DNA of 64,000 nucleotides from the NCBI GenBank assembly GCA_037954325.1, contig JBBMNZ010000019.1, forward strand, positions 12,035,501 to 12,099,500. Reading direction: 5' to 3'. This DNA comes from Fistularia commersonii (Eukaryota > Chordata > Actinopteri > Syngnathiformes > Fistulariidae). Shown here one piece after another: positions 22,110-33,883 of the stretch. Position 1 is the stretch's first letter, and the number at the start of each line of letters is the position of its first letter. Below the pieces are notes generated by a model. That model did not search any database, was not told the DNA's origin, and worked only from the letters and a program-made list of their open reading frames with translations. The translations under genes were made by a program, and so were the position numbers.

Positions 22110-22335
22110 GCTCTCTCTCTCTTTTTCCCAAACCAGTCAGGACAGAGGGCCGCCCACATTGAGCTGCGATCGGTCCAAGGTTTCTGCCCAGTTATAGGAA
22201 GTGTTTCCTTGCAACTGTCGCAAAGTGCTTTCTCATGGGGAATGTCGGGTTTCTGTCCATCATCTCAGAGAGTGCGGCTCAGACCTGCTCTACATGCAAG
22301 ACAACCGCATTTTGATTTATAAGCTTTATAATGAA
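22110..22335 (+). mobile_element. Common teleost dispersed repeat (unclassified), sense
   Basis: Blocks 'agggccgcccacattgagct', 'tccaaggtttctgcccagtt', 'ttccttgcaactgtcgcaaa', 'ggggaatgtcgggtttctgt' and 'agacctgctctacatgcaag' occur in the same order as in the antisense copy at 15058-15300. Confidence 0.7.
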
Positions 22336-22535
22336 CTGGATTCCTAATCTTGATTAACCAAAATCTATAAATAATTTGAGTAAAATAATGAGAAAGAAAT
22401 TATGATCGACCAATTAGTCATGAGTTAATTATGTCCTAAGATAATAAAATACAGCGGATGAAATATTTACATACATCAAGAAAACAGTGTCTCACGATTT
22501 TCCAAAAGACGGGGTCGTATTCATGAAATGTTACA
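22336..22535. other. Unique AT-rich stretch
   Basis: No recognised feature. Confidence 0.4.
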
Positions 22536-22950
22536 TTACATTTACATTACATTGCATTTGGCAGACGCTTTTATCCAAAGCGACTTACAATAGAGGACAT
22601 AGGGACTGCAAATACACTTGCAAATACACGATGCACAGGAAATGTACAGAACAGTAAGCTTGGGTTAGTAAGGGGTTTTTTTTTTTTTTTTTTTGACAGA
22701 GACACACAAACATATACACACACACACACACACACTGCATAGCCTAACTTGCTGCCAACCTGATCTGGGGCATCAGCGCAGTAAAAAGTCCTAAAAGAGA
22801 AACGTTTTTACCTGTTTCTTGAAGGTTGAGAGAGATGATGCTAGTCTTGTTGCCTCTGGGAGTTTGTTCCACCACTGAGGTAGTAGAACTGAGAACAGTT
22901 TTGCCTGAGATCGCTTAGAGCGAGCAAAAGGTACTTCTAATAGGTTGCAG
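22536..22950 (+). mobile_element. Teleost dispersed repeat with 'tttatccaaagcgacttaca' head
   Basis: Opens with ATTACATTTACATTACATTG, then 'gcagacgcttttatccaaag' and 'cgacttacaat', a very common fish repeat start. A T16-type run lies at 22677-22694 and a (CA)n run at 22717-22735. The end contains 'tttgttccaccactgaggta' and 'actgagaacag'. I recognise the family as frequent in teleosts but cannot class it. Confidence 0.65.
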
Positions 22951-24408
22951 TACCTTTTGCCGAAATGTTAACCCTCTATCAAACCCCTCCCAATTATCTT
23001 TTTTTTTTTATACACATCATTTCGGAGCCATCTAATGAATTGTCCCAAAAAGGACGGAGTGTAGTGATCCTAGCTGGGTGCAGAGTTAGCATCTGGGCTG
23101 CACTGCTCTCAGGAGAAGTGGCAATCACAATGGGAAGCGGCGCAGTCGGGTAATTTTCATTGTCAGCTGACCTCCGGTGTTCAGCCCGGAGCCACTTTTG
23201 TGCTTGAAAAGTCGACGTGCAGACGTGAGGTTACACTGATTGCCACGGGTTTTACATCACCCGAGTCCGTTTCCCTGCCACGCTGATGTTGACAGCTACA
23301 TGTTAAACAGGAGCTGGAATGTTCTGCGTGACTTTAAAAGGAACCCAGCGATTGATTGCCTCCTTAAATCGAGAGTGGAGGCCATGTCCGCCCCTCACCC
23401 ACCACCCTCAACCCCCGTCAACTGGATTGCTTACATACCCAAACACTCTGTTTGTTCCACGGACAGTTTAATTGCTAATGGGAAACAGAAACAGGATGGT
23501 CACAGGAAATAGCTTAGTATCCACAGCTGACACCCGAGACATTATCGGACCGGCCTTGCCGGGGTTGTGACTAGATCTTTCTCACGAAATGGTTTTTATG
23601 ATGAAAAATATCTTGTGAGTATTCATTTATGATGTCGGCGTAACCTCACGATCTGCACCTCGGAAGCAGAAGAGAGATGGAAAGGTTTCCAAAGTGGCCA
23701 AAATCCAATTTTTTTCCATATAACGCAAACTGTCAGCACGAATGCTTTACGGTCGCGTGAAAATGTGAGCGCGGAGTTGATCTTCATTAACAACAAAATC
23801 AAAGCTCACTCGACATCTTGACTCTCGAACTCGGCGACAGAACTCTTAAAATGCGACATTATGGCACAAGGTGTTTTTTGATTCAGTGGATTTCGGAGTT
23901 TCTCTGCTGCGTCTCTGCCCCCGTCGTCTCTCCTGGCCCCATGCCGCTTTTATCTTGCCGCTTGCTCTTTGAAAGGGTCAGCGGCAACCAAGGTCAGAGT
24001 TAAAATAATTTAGCGCCGAAGCGCAGGGCTTGGTTCCAGTCACCCCGCGGGAAACCAATTGTCCCGCGAGCGGTGATTACGTGAAGCCGAGACAAACCAC
24101 CCGCTGGTTCGCAGACTGCCATTTTGAAGTTGTTTGGCATTCTAGCTGTCATTATCTTGATTTTTCTTTTCTTTTTTGCTGGGAAAAATAAAGAAAGGTG
24201 ACTATGTTTAGCTTAGGGGTGAAGCCAACTCAGAGCACAACAATGCTGATTCTCTGCAGAGGTCATGACTGCCAAAAGGCCCCTTGATTTATTGCCTATT
24301 TCTTCAGTCCACATCCAGCTCAAATGGAGAATGCTTCAACCCGCAATTAAAACGGCAGTCCTAAGGCTTTATATCATCCCTAACATTTAAGGGGAGCAAA
24401 TGTGAAGT
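22951..24408. other. Unique DNA
   Basis: No recognised repeat beyond T runs near 22998-23010. CpG-containing unique sequence at 23990-24110. No supported gene. Confidence 0.4.
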
Positions 24409-24409
24409 T

Positions 24410-24735
24410 TATCAAAGGTCCAATCATTTTACTTCCACTTTATCTTGGTGGAGTGGGGTTCGCATGTACCCTGTGACACCTGGAGCTCAGGTCTCTCGGC
24501 CTTTACGCCCCTGGTAGGGTCACCCGAGGCAAGCGGGTCCAAGGTGAGGGTGGAGAAAAAGCTTAACACAGAACCATGGAGCTAGTTTTCACCTTGCCCA
24601 GATACAAGTCACCGTGGCCTCGCGAGCCGGGTGGCGTCCAAAGTCGGTCCAATCCTCGGCCGCAGAAGCTAGAACTGGGAATATGGAATGCCATCAATCC
24701 GGCACAGAATTGGTGTGCGATGAATGAATGAATGA
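24410..24735 (+). mobile_element. LINE 5'-end fragment (probably Rex1-like)
   Basis: 'gttcgcatgtaccctgtgac' and 'cccctggtagggtcacccga' with 'ggcaagcgggtcc' and 'aaggtgaggg' are typical of the 5' leader of a widespread fish LINE. At 24661-24722 a frame reads KLELGIWNAINPAQNW, resembling the start of an apurinic endonuclease domain (normally a GTWNV-like motif). Sequence stops there and passes into a GAATG repeat, so only the 5' end remains. That is unusual, since LINE copies normally lose the 5' end. Confidence 0.5.
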
Positions 24736-25250
24736 ATGGATGGATAAAATAATGGTCATAGACTGAAGTTTGGAAAGACATCAGTCAGTGTCTGTCCTAC
24801 CTCGGCCGTTGCAGCAGCTGCTCCAAACAAACTGCGATGCGCTCAGAGGCGAAGACGACATTCAGAGGCTTCTGTTAGGACTATCGCTTTGTTAATGTGT
24901 GTCTCCTTGTTAAACAGGTCGCTTAATACATGTTCCGTATTGGCTTTTTATTCGTTAATCCTTTATTGCAATCAGGGGATGGTCATGTCTTCATCGCTTG
25001 GGGGACTGTGCTTGTACACGTGTGTGTGAAGGCCTGCGTGCGTGACCTTCACGGCTCAGTATGGGCCCTGCAAATCTGACGCTGAATTTCAGACGTTGGA
25101 ATTCTCCTGTTTTCTCAAGGAACACATTGAATGGGGAATGGAGGAGAAGGAGAGGACGAGTCAAAACCGGTTTACCCTCTCTTTTCATCCGTGTGACAAA
25201 ATTTACTTTTTCAGAGTGTTTTTTTGTCTTTGTCAGGAAACATTCTTGAG
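24736..25250. other. Unique non-coding stretch
   Basis: A short (GAAT)n run lies at 24720-24736. No recognised gene. Confidence 0.4.
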
Positions 25251-25254
25251 TCCA

Positions 25255-25372
25255 GTCCCTGGTTCATTTCCCACTGGGGGGCCGTTCAGTGTGGATGTTC
25301 CTCCTGTGTCTGTTTCCTTCAGGTTCTCTGGTTTTCCAACAAAAACACTCAGCCTGCATCCCATGGACACAT
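25255..25372 (+). mobile_element. HE1/Mermaid-like SINE, decayed middle part
   Basis: 'ggttcatttcccactggggg', 'gtgtggatgttcctcctgtg', 'ttccttcaggttctctggtt' and 'cactcagcctgcat' follow the order of the SINE body after its B box. The A box is not visible. Confidence 0.5.
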
Positions 25373-26690
25373 TGGACATCCCCTATCTCATCATTGCTTG
25401 ACTCACCTGGAGCGTCGCTTTCCGACAAACCCGGAGAAGCTGCCGCAACCTCAGTGGGCAACTGTCATTTGTCATTTTGAACATAATGATATGGAAAATA
25501 TATACTCTTTTCTGATACTGATGTTGGTGTAGACATGACGCTCCATGGTTTTTGTTTACGCGAAACGTGACGCTTAGGGAAAATTCTCTTTTCATCATGC
25601 GGTAGACGCATTGGGATGAGAACATGTTCGAATGAGATTGATGGCTGGATGTCTCCATGACATGAGAGACTGAATGTTTCTATATGTCTCTACAACTGAC
25701 TTTTGTCTTCACCTCGCTGTGCGTTCACCCTCTCAGAGCGAGTGAAGTCGGGGTGGCCGACATCCATTAACCGTATTTCGTTGCGGAAATGAGTCGAGCA
25801 ACTCGTGAATGAAACACAGTTAGCTGCGATGGGAATTATTAAACGTCTTGTGGAAAGAACTGTCTCTGCCAACGTTTCTCATTGGCGTATTTCTTAAGTG
25901 ATCTTCTGATGTTTCATGTCATATCGTTTATAACAGAGTAACAGGCTGTTAGCTCCTCACTCTCTGTCCCAAGGACGAGCACAGACAGGCCGAGTGGTTG
26001 TTTTGCTTCCGATAACGACTATCTGACTTCATCGCCACCCGGCTTTTTATCTAAAGATATAAAAAAAAACAGCACGCCCTCTGCTCTGGATCTGTACGGT
26101 CTCTCCGATCTCTTGCAAGTCCATCTGCAGGCACTTGAACTGCGTTGGGTGAAAGACGCCAGTGTTCTGCTCTTTCTGGGTGATTTTAACTCAGTTTGTC
26201 TTCCCTCAACAGAAATTGAAACCAAAATTTTATGAGATCCTGGCTGTTTGTGGTTTTTGACTGGGTTTGACTGGCCTTGAGTTGAGGAAAAAATCAGTCA
26301 TCTCTATCCAGGACTAAATGAAACCTTTGATCCTGAAACGTGGCACAGCTCCTCAAAGAGAGATCCTAAATGTAACCATTTAGAGCAAGTAAGACAAAAT
26401 GAATAATATCCAGTGTTTTCATTGAACTCATCTGTTACTGCTTGACTGTTTCCCCTTACTTGCATTGGTTATTGTGTTATTGTTTTCTTTGTTTATTTCA
26501 AATCCGATTGGTCAAACGCTTCAGCCAATTGAGTAAACAGCATAGTGGTGTTGTTAACATCCACAGAAAATATGAAAATCTACCAAAGGGCGGGGGTGGG
26601 GGGGCTCCCACAAAATAACCTTCTCACTTTGTGTTTTGTGAAGCTTTTACAGCTTTTGACCAAGCTGTAAAATCTTGGACGTTCATGGTC
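25373..26690. other. Unique DNA with SINE internal-repeat vestige
   Basis: 25620-25690 contains 'ggatgtctccatgacatgag' and 'tctatatgtctctac', a vestige of the ~40-bp unit seen at 12055-12410. The rest is unique, with no supported gene. Confidence 0.4.
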
Positions 26691-26694
26691 TCAA

Positions 26695-26880
26695 GTTATA
26701 GAGTGCTTTCAGATCTTAAGGCGGCGAGGTGCTAACCAGGCCATCAAGAACAATTCGGAGTTCATGTTTCTTGCCCTGGGACAGTTCAACATGCACACAA
26801 GAGGAGCTGGGAATTGAACCGCTGACTTTTCAGATTGGACCAAACTTTCACAGTCGCTCCTCTGAGAATTATATGAATTC
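26695..26880 (-). mobile_element. tRNA-derived SINE, antisense
   Basis: The minus strand has a B box at 26820-26810 (GGTTCAATTCC, close to the RNA polymerase III consensus GGTTCGANTCC), then 'cagctcctcttgtgtgcatg' and 'ggcaagaaac'. The A box is degenerate. Same family as 8183-8400. Confidence 0.6.
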
Positions 26881-26904
26881 AAGCGTGTTGTGTTTTGCAA
26901 AAAT

Positions 26905-26995
26905 CAGATGCTGCACAGTGGTTGGCACTTCTGCCTCACAGAAAGCAGGTCCCGGGTGCGATTCCAGTAGATGGCCATTCTTTTTGCAGCATGTA
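26905..26995 (+). mobile_element. Solo HE1-like SINE head
   Basis: 'gctgcacagtggttggcact' is followed by 'ctgcctcacag' and 'gtcccgggtgcgattcc' (B box 26955-26965). Only the tRNA-related head is present; the body is absent. Confidence 0.6.
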
Positions 26996-28470
26996 AAGGT
27001 TGGCTCCCTGAACACGTAAAAGCGGCGCAGCGTTGATACCTTGCAACCAAGAATTTCCCATCACGACAATCTTTTCATCGACCTTTCGCTCCTCGACATG
27101 TGACCACAATTGCCCAATCAGAGTCGACCCCTGCTGGACATGGGAAGAAATGCAGTTTGCAATCATGTTGAAACTTATCAATTCGATTATTCTTTAATTA
27201 TTATTATTCAATTATTATTAGAGACATACAACCTTGTATAAAGATATAAAACCATTCACAGCTTTGGGAAAAATATGTGTTTTTGGACTGACAGTAAACC
27301 AGCGAACCCATGAGGAACTGACAGCGACGTGGCGAGACCATAACCGGAAAAAAAAAAAGCAACTTCACTTTTTTGACCTGGAAGGTTTCCTCCGGTCCTT
27401 TTATCTCCACCTGGGTTTTTGGACATTCTTTAAATCACATCTCACCGCCTTCACGGACGGGATGAGATGACAGATTTATAATTTAGAGATAATGATTCGA
27501 TTATATAGCGGTCTCTCTGTGCCGCAGTCAGAGATGCGGTGAGCAGTGGCTGAAAGCAAATGATGACAGAGAAATTAAAAACAAAGAGAAAAAAGAATCA
27601 TCCGGTATCCTGCAGACTGACTTTATGGAATTATGTAATTGCGAGTGTTCCGATTCCATTCTCCATTTAATCAACCTGTACTTTTGCCCCCTGAAAGAGG
27701 AACATCTATTTTTATTGTCTTCAAGGAGCCGGCGCCAATCAGTAGTCGGCCGATCCCAATATTTCTTTTTCCTGTCATTCCAGTTGGTCGCGTTTCTGAA
27801 AAAAACAGTCACATCGTTTTACAGGTAACCACTAATAATCCAAACCTAATACAAGTATTTTGATGAAACTGTGGTAAATGATTGAATAAGGGTTTTCCTA
27901 TGCATATGCTGTGTGTTCATTCAAGATGGAGGACATGTGAAAAGGTATACAAACCAACAAGGACAAACACACACAGATGCGCGGCGGCTCCTAAATAAGT
28001 AAACCTGCGATGCAGAGGACTAACTCAAGGACTATCTCTCTTTTGTTGATCTCCCCTCTTCCACCGCCTGTCTTCACAAAAATAAACCAGGTGTGCATCT
28101 GGCGTTCCCTCCTCCCTCAATATGTCACCTCAGGGATGAAGGAATGAGTGAGCGGGGAGGAGGGAGAAGACCACGGTGAGAGAGTAGGAAATTCCCAGGA
28201 GAGGAGACAGGAGTGCAGACATTCCTGGGGTGTGAATTGTAACAACCTCTCCCTTTTATCTCCGCCCAAGTAGAAAGCGGGTCCAAAATGCTATGGGGTA
28301 GATATGACCCTGAAACTTAGACACATACAGGTAAAGAATACAAAGTCGTCCGAAACAGCTGGATAAAGACATCACACATCATGGTTGTCAGCTTGCACCC
28401 CTTACTCCTCAAAGGCAACACCAAAACACACATGCACAGTGCGTGTACCATAACCCCTTCCCCACAGAGT
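26996..28470. other. Unique DNA
   Basis: No recognised repeats except short A runs. No supported gene. Confidence 0.4.
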
Positions 28471-28471
28471 G

Positions 28472-28475
<4 letters not shown>

Positions 28476-28525
<50 letters not shown>
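28476..28525. repeat. (GT)n microsatellite
   Basis: 25 uninterrupted TG units. Confidence 0.95.
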
Positions 28526-28529
<4 letters not shown>

Positions 28530-30235
28530 GTTGCAGGTTGAGAAGCATCCTCCCACCTCCAGTAAATCACATGAACAAAACACACATTTGTCCTTCGCTC
28601 TCATCTCTCCGTAATGGTACGATTGAGATGTCATCTGTCACACTTAGCTGTCAACTGTCCAAACACCACCACCATCCACCTGCACACACGCACGCACGCA
28701 CACACACACACACAAACAGATTCACCCAAACCAGAGACTAAACAGATGCATGTAAAACTACCACCACCCCCCTCACACGCACACAAACACACACACACAT
28801 AATTTTGGTCTGTAAACACTCCAATTACCTGCGAGCAGCATGGGGTCCGGGGGAAATTGCTGCTTCATTATCATAGCAGTTATTATGTTAACCCACATGT
28901 CAGAGTCATGGCCACACACACATATGTAATGACAGGGTGACGCTACAGCGCTGACAGCACCTTGGAAGGTGAACGGAGGAGGTCATTATGGCAAAAATAC
29001 ATGCATTTAGCAAGACGGGGCATCCCACAATAATCGGTATTGCGCCGAACGAAATAAACAAACGTGGGTGTATCTTTTTAGGGGAAAAAAAAACAACACC
29101 CCCCCCACCGGCCTGCATGCGTACGCTTTACTATTCTTTAAAATGTTAATAACCAGCTCTATAGTGACAGGGCTATTACAGCTAATTGGCCAAGTGCTTC
29201 CTAATACACTTCATCCAGGGCGATGCTGGTGGGACAAGAGGGGATGTGGTTGGGGGGAGTTAAAGCAAAGAAAAACAACCTTTTCAAGAAAACAACCTTT
29301 CCTGAAATCTTGTCAGGGTTTGACTTGAAGGATTCCATTTTTATTTTCCTTTTCCTCTTGCCCGGAGTCAGTTGTACTTTTTACCTTTAGCGGGAAAGCT
29401 ATAGTTTTTTAGTGTTTAATCTTGATTTCAACAAAACACTTTTGGAAATTAAAAGAAAAAAAAGCATCCACAAGGCAGATTCCTAGTCGGTGAGTAAGTT
29501 CCATAAAAACTTCAACTTGTTACATCATGATGTTGTTTCTTTTTTTCTCTTTAATTACAACTTTACCAAAAGCGTATTAGCAGATTGTCATAAATTTCCC
29601 CGCATGTAATAAAAATACATGCAAAATCAAGTCCATAATTCACATGACAGATATGGGAGAGGAAGATTTTTTACTGCAGGAGGATTTTGTATATTTCTTT
29701 TCATCACCCTGTAAATCACGAGCCATAAAAATGTTTCTAGTCAGAATAAAATAGGCGGGACGGCAGGCAACAAAGGATAGAGTGGAAAAACCTTCCGAAT
29801 AAGAAAGATCTGGAAAGGCTGGTGTCCGAGAAAAACGTGTCCAAGAACCCAGGGTCTTCTGCTAAACTGACAATAAATAGAGAAACATTCAAAACGTGCT
29901 TATTCATCTTACTTGAAACCTTGTCTGGTGTTTGGAGAGTGAGGTTTGTCATGCTTTGCAGGCAATGTTTTCACGCGATCCAGAAGACAAAAACCGCCAG
30001 CTGCAAGGAGGAATGCTGTGATTATTGTACTTTGGTTTTTAGCCATCTAAAAGTACTGAAATAACTCTCAGAAAATACTCCAATATGGTGCTGTTTTGGG
30101 CAAGAGGGAAATTATTGCATTGTTGAAAATGAGATTTAAAGTACCAACCTTGAGTTTCGCATGATATTTGAAAAATGAATAAAACAAAAAATATATATTA
30201 TATACTGTTTATCATCCACTCAGAGGATGCTATAC
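28526..30235. other. Unique DNA with CA-rich patches
   Basis: CACG/CA repeats at 28682-28712 and CA at 28777-28799. A 9-mer C run follows an A run near 29087-29107. The rest is unique, with no supported gene. Confidence 0.45.
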
Positions 30236-30277
30236 CGGATATGTAATTTTATATGTGTATGTATATATATTCACATT

Positions 30278-30287
<10 letters not shown>

Positions 30288-30367
<80 letters not shown>

Positions 30368-30398
30368 TGTGTATTTGTGTGTGTGTATATGTGTGTTT
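30288..30398. repeat. Long (GT)n microsatellite
   Basis: About 36 perfect TG units at 30288-30360, continuing with interruptions to 30398. The longest perfect GT run in the window. Confidence 0.97.
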
Positions 30399-30616
30399 AT
30401 GGAGTTCAAATTGAAAAAATTGAAATTCTCAGTTTCATTTTTTTATTTATTATAACCAGAAGTGCAATGAACAGTAAATGTGGATTGTCCACAGTACATA
30501 CAGGTTTTACAAGATGAAAATATGCCAAACTTCAAACTTACGAGACAGATTGCTATATCCAAGTAAATGTGTTTATTTTTTGAACTGTTGGTCGGTGAAC
30601 AAATTTAGAGTTGGTT

Positions 30617-30670
30617 TTCCACATATATATATAATATGTATATAAAATATATATCAATTCATTATATATG

Positions 30671-30733
<63 letters not shown>
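30617..30733. repeat. (TA)n microsatellite, left part
   Basis: TA/TATG repeats with about 25 uninterrupted TA units at 30676-30725. It continues on the far side of the hAT insertion at 31923. Confidence 0.95.
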
Positions 30734-31922
30734 CAGTGACATGCAGTCAGTAGAGGAAAGAAAAAAATGTAAAATGAAAAAATAAATTGAATGGTTCTAT
30801 TCATTCAGTGATTTGTACTATAAAGTTATTACTGCCTAACTTCACAATTTTTTGTTGTTTTTTTTCAAAATCGCTGAAAAAAAATAGATTTTGCGTTGAT
30901 TTTGCGTTAAATATGAAGAAGAGACGTGCGGTGACGCGACAGCCAGCGGAGTCCGCTATGGATTGCGCAATAACTGCACTGCCATGCTATGCGGCTGAGA
31001 CCATATTGCTGTCTTGTGGATGTCACTCGTATATGAACTACATTTCCATACTTTCGCTGATGTGTATAATTTTCTTTAACAACTGTAACGTGTTTCTCGT
31101 GCTGACCGATAGTAAAGAGGCAGTGAAGACACCCTAAGTGAGGCACGCAGTGACGGGGCCTCACGGTAGGGGGCACTAGTGATCCCAGGGAGCCTTTTTA
31201 CTACTCGGCTAAAGAATAATAGAATTGCAATGGCAAGCTAATGTAAACAGCTAGCAAGTCAAGTGCAGCCATCCGGTCATTTTTTCCTCTTGCTTGGTTT
31301 TATTTCCAAAATGGAGGATTACATAGCTAAACTGAAAGAATTTTTTTAAACTGGACTTTCAGTCGAAGCAGGAGATGATAAGTAAGGGAAGACCGACGCC
31401 GGCGCTAACGGATTTGCTTCACACTAGGAGACGGAAGACTCGGTCTGTTCAAACGGCGCGGTACACTCGAAAAGGCTGGCTGTGTGGATGTCCAGTAAGA
31501 AAGCGCCTTTCCTGCTTTTCCTGCATTCTTTTCTCAACTTTTGACAATCAAACATGAGCGGTCGGCCACTCACATTCAAAGTGAAATCGCGCTAAAAGCA
31601 TTCGGGATGTCCAGGATAGAGTTGGCTTTGAATGAACAGCAAAGACTCAACATCAGCATCCACAATGTTAAGGTAAAGGAAAACCGCTCAGCGCCGCATG
31701 GACTTCATTTATAAGTAAAGGTAAGAGATAACGTTTATTTTTTTTTTTATGTGCTTTTTCTAAGCTATAGTTTGTATATGTAAAGAATGCTGATGAGATA
31801 TTTTAAAGAAAACACATTAACTGCTGCCAATAAAATGGTGAATAAGCTATGTTTCATATGTTTGTAAATCTGACTGATGACGTCAGTGCCTCACCAGCCA
31901 TGAAACTCACCGCACGTCACTG
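30734..31922 (+). mobile_element. hAT-superfamily deletion derivative inserted in a (TA)n array
   Basis: The left end CAGTGACATGCAGTCAGT and the inverted right end CAGTGACGTGCGGTGAGT match at 15 of 18 positions; CAGTG ends are typical of hAT. The flanking eight bases are GTATATAT and ATATATAT, consistent with an 8-bp target duplication but ambiguous in a TA array. The inside carries remnants of the N-terminal TTF-type zinc finger only. No transposase catalytic or dimerisation region is visible, so the 1,189-bp element is non-autonomous. 'gtgaggcac' recurs inside both ends (near 31138 and, inverted, near 31885-31893), as subterminal transposase sites do. Confidence 0.8.
31375..31714 (+). pseudogene. 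TTF-type zinc-finger remnant of hAT transposase
   Basis: 31375-31557 encodes 60 residues with KGRPTPALTDLL, then YTRKGWLCGCPVRKRL and CFSCILF, the pattern of TTF-type zinc fingers in ZMYM/hAT proteins. A second frame, shifted by +1, continues with THIQSEIALKAFG, then NEQQRLNISIHNVKVKENR, and stops near 31712-31714. A frameshift and loss of the downstream transposase core make this non-functional. Confidence 0.7.
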
Positions 31923-32138
31923 ATATATATATATATATATGTATACAAATATTTATATATGTATGTATATGTATATATGTATATGTATGTATATGTATAT
32001 ATATGTATACAAATGTGCACATAATTACAGTAGTGTGCACATACACAGAAACATACATTAGATACATACATACATATATACATACACAGAAACATATGCA
32101 TGTATGCATACCTATACTCTCCAACACGTATATGAGTG

Positions 32139-32186
<48 letters not shown>

Positions 32187-32188
32187 AA

Positions 32189-32221
<33 letters not shown>
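31923..32221. repeat. (TA)n / TATG / (GT)n satellite complex, right part
   Basis: TA-rich repeats at 31923-32010, a divergent CATA/TATG region, (TA)n at 32140-32184 and (TG)n at 32191-32221. Confidence 0.9.
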
Positions 32222-32222
<1 letters not shown>

Positions 32223-33798
32223 TGTGCATGTTTTCGGGGGCCTAAGTATCAGGTTGGCACAAGATAAACCTTCTATGGCCCCAAAACCATGGCCTGCTTG
32301 CAGATTTTCCATGATGCATCTGCCTATATTGATGACTTCATTGAGAAAAAAAGCGTTTTTTTGTTTGTTTGTTTTTCAAACGATGAAGAAGCCTGATTCC
32401 CTGGCTACTTTCAGTCCAACCAAAAACATTTCCCCGGACAGGAAGTTCACAAAAAACTGTAGTCTTAAAATTTAACTGGTGAAAATGCAGCGGGGCAGAA
32501 AGTAAGGTACTTCTCACTCCAATGGAGGCAGATTAAAAGCAGAACTACAATGGAAATGATCGAGTGCAAGTAGCAGAAATTTGTACTTAAATACAGCTCT
32601 TGAGTTTTTCAAAACCGAACAAATTAGATGCGACAATTGCTCAATTTACTTGCCTGAGGTGGCATTTTACATGTCACGGGTAATCTGGCAATTTTGTCTC
32701 GGTACTGGACCGCCAACGGCTTCGAGCCCTCCGGTGTTGACGAACGGCACTTCAATGAGGTAATTTTTTTTTTAAAACTCACCACATCTTCTGAGCCCGG
32801 CGTTCGCTTCACGCCATTAAATCCTGGCCACCTGTCAGTGCAGGTTCAGCAGAGGATAACTACTGCTGGACTTCAACCAACGCAGCAACTCCCCCGGACT
32901 ACGATTGGCTGAAATGTACCCTTTTATTCCCACTTAACAATGACTTTTCCCTTGTGCTGGCGCAGCTCAAAAAACAAAGTGAAATTGAATGTAGAGATCC
33001 GCGGCTCTACTTTGGAGCAGCGTACGGGTCCTCTCCGATGACGGCATTGGTTCCATCGTCCATTTGACTATCTTAGCAGGCAAGACACACACATTCAATA
33101 ACGTCCCGATCACCATCCAGCCTTGTTATGGGCTCCATAAAATGCTCCACTGCCAGCCCAGCTCATAATGTCCAACATCACCACCGGGAAGACGATTGAG
33201 GAACGGCGGGATCACATATTTTCATAGTCCCTTGACCTTGACGATGGAAAGTTATTTGTTTTAGAATAATTCTCAAGTGTATTAACGGGCCCCGCGTTTC
33301 ACCAAGCTGCTGGTATTAACACAGGCTGTGTTTACGTTTGAATGGGCCCGAGCATTCCTGAATGACAGGGGAAGGCAAATAGCGTGGTCAAAGCTGCTGG
33401 CAGGCCAGACACTGGAATAGAATATTGAATCTCTCCAAATATGGAAACAGCCATAAAACAATCACATCAACAGCAGGACTCTTTCAGGACAAGCGTTTTT
33501 TTTTTTTTTTTGTGGGCGTCCAAGTGAGGGGATTGAAATGGCACACATGCTTGCACTTACACGCACGCTCATCAGCACAAAGACGCAAGCACGTGCGCAT
33601 GCATTCGGTGCTGGACAGCATCCTCATTTAAACATCGGAGAGGTGGGAGAAAAGCACATAATGGCAAAACAAAAAGCAGAGAGAGACAATTAGCTCTTTG
33701 TATTAGGAGTCACAATAATGTATGTGTGTGTGTTTCCCTGTGTGGGTGTGCATGGGTTTGTTGACAGATGTTTATGTCTGCCAAGAAGTTTGCATTAA
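32222..33798. other. Unique DNA; possible conserved element at 33090-33420
   Basis: Short T runs at 32764-32775 and 33496-33511. 33090-33420 is about 330 bp of repeat-free, evenly composed sequence with no ORF, a candidate conserved non-coding element. No supported gene. Confidence 0.2.
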
Positions 33799-33817
33799 TG
33801 TGTGTGTCTGTGTGTGT

Positions 33818-33876
<59 letters not shown>

Positions 33877-33883
33877 TGTGTGT
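33799..33883. repeat. (GT)n microsatellite
   Basis: About 40 TG units with TC and TA interruptions. Confidence 0.95.

Noticed and set aside
22877..22893. let-7-like string 'tgaggtagtagaactga'
   Set aside because: Diverges after the first eleven bases, has no hairpin partner and lies inside a dispersed fish repeat.
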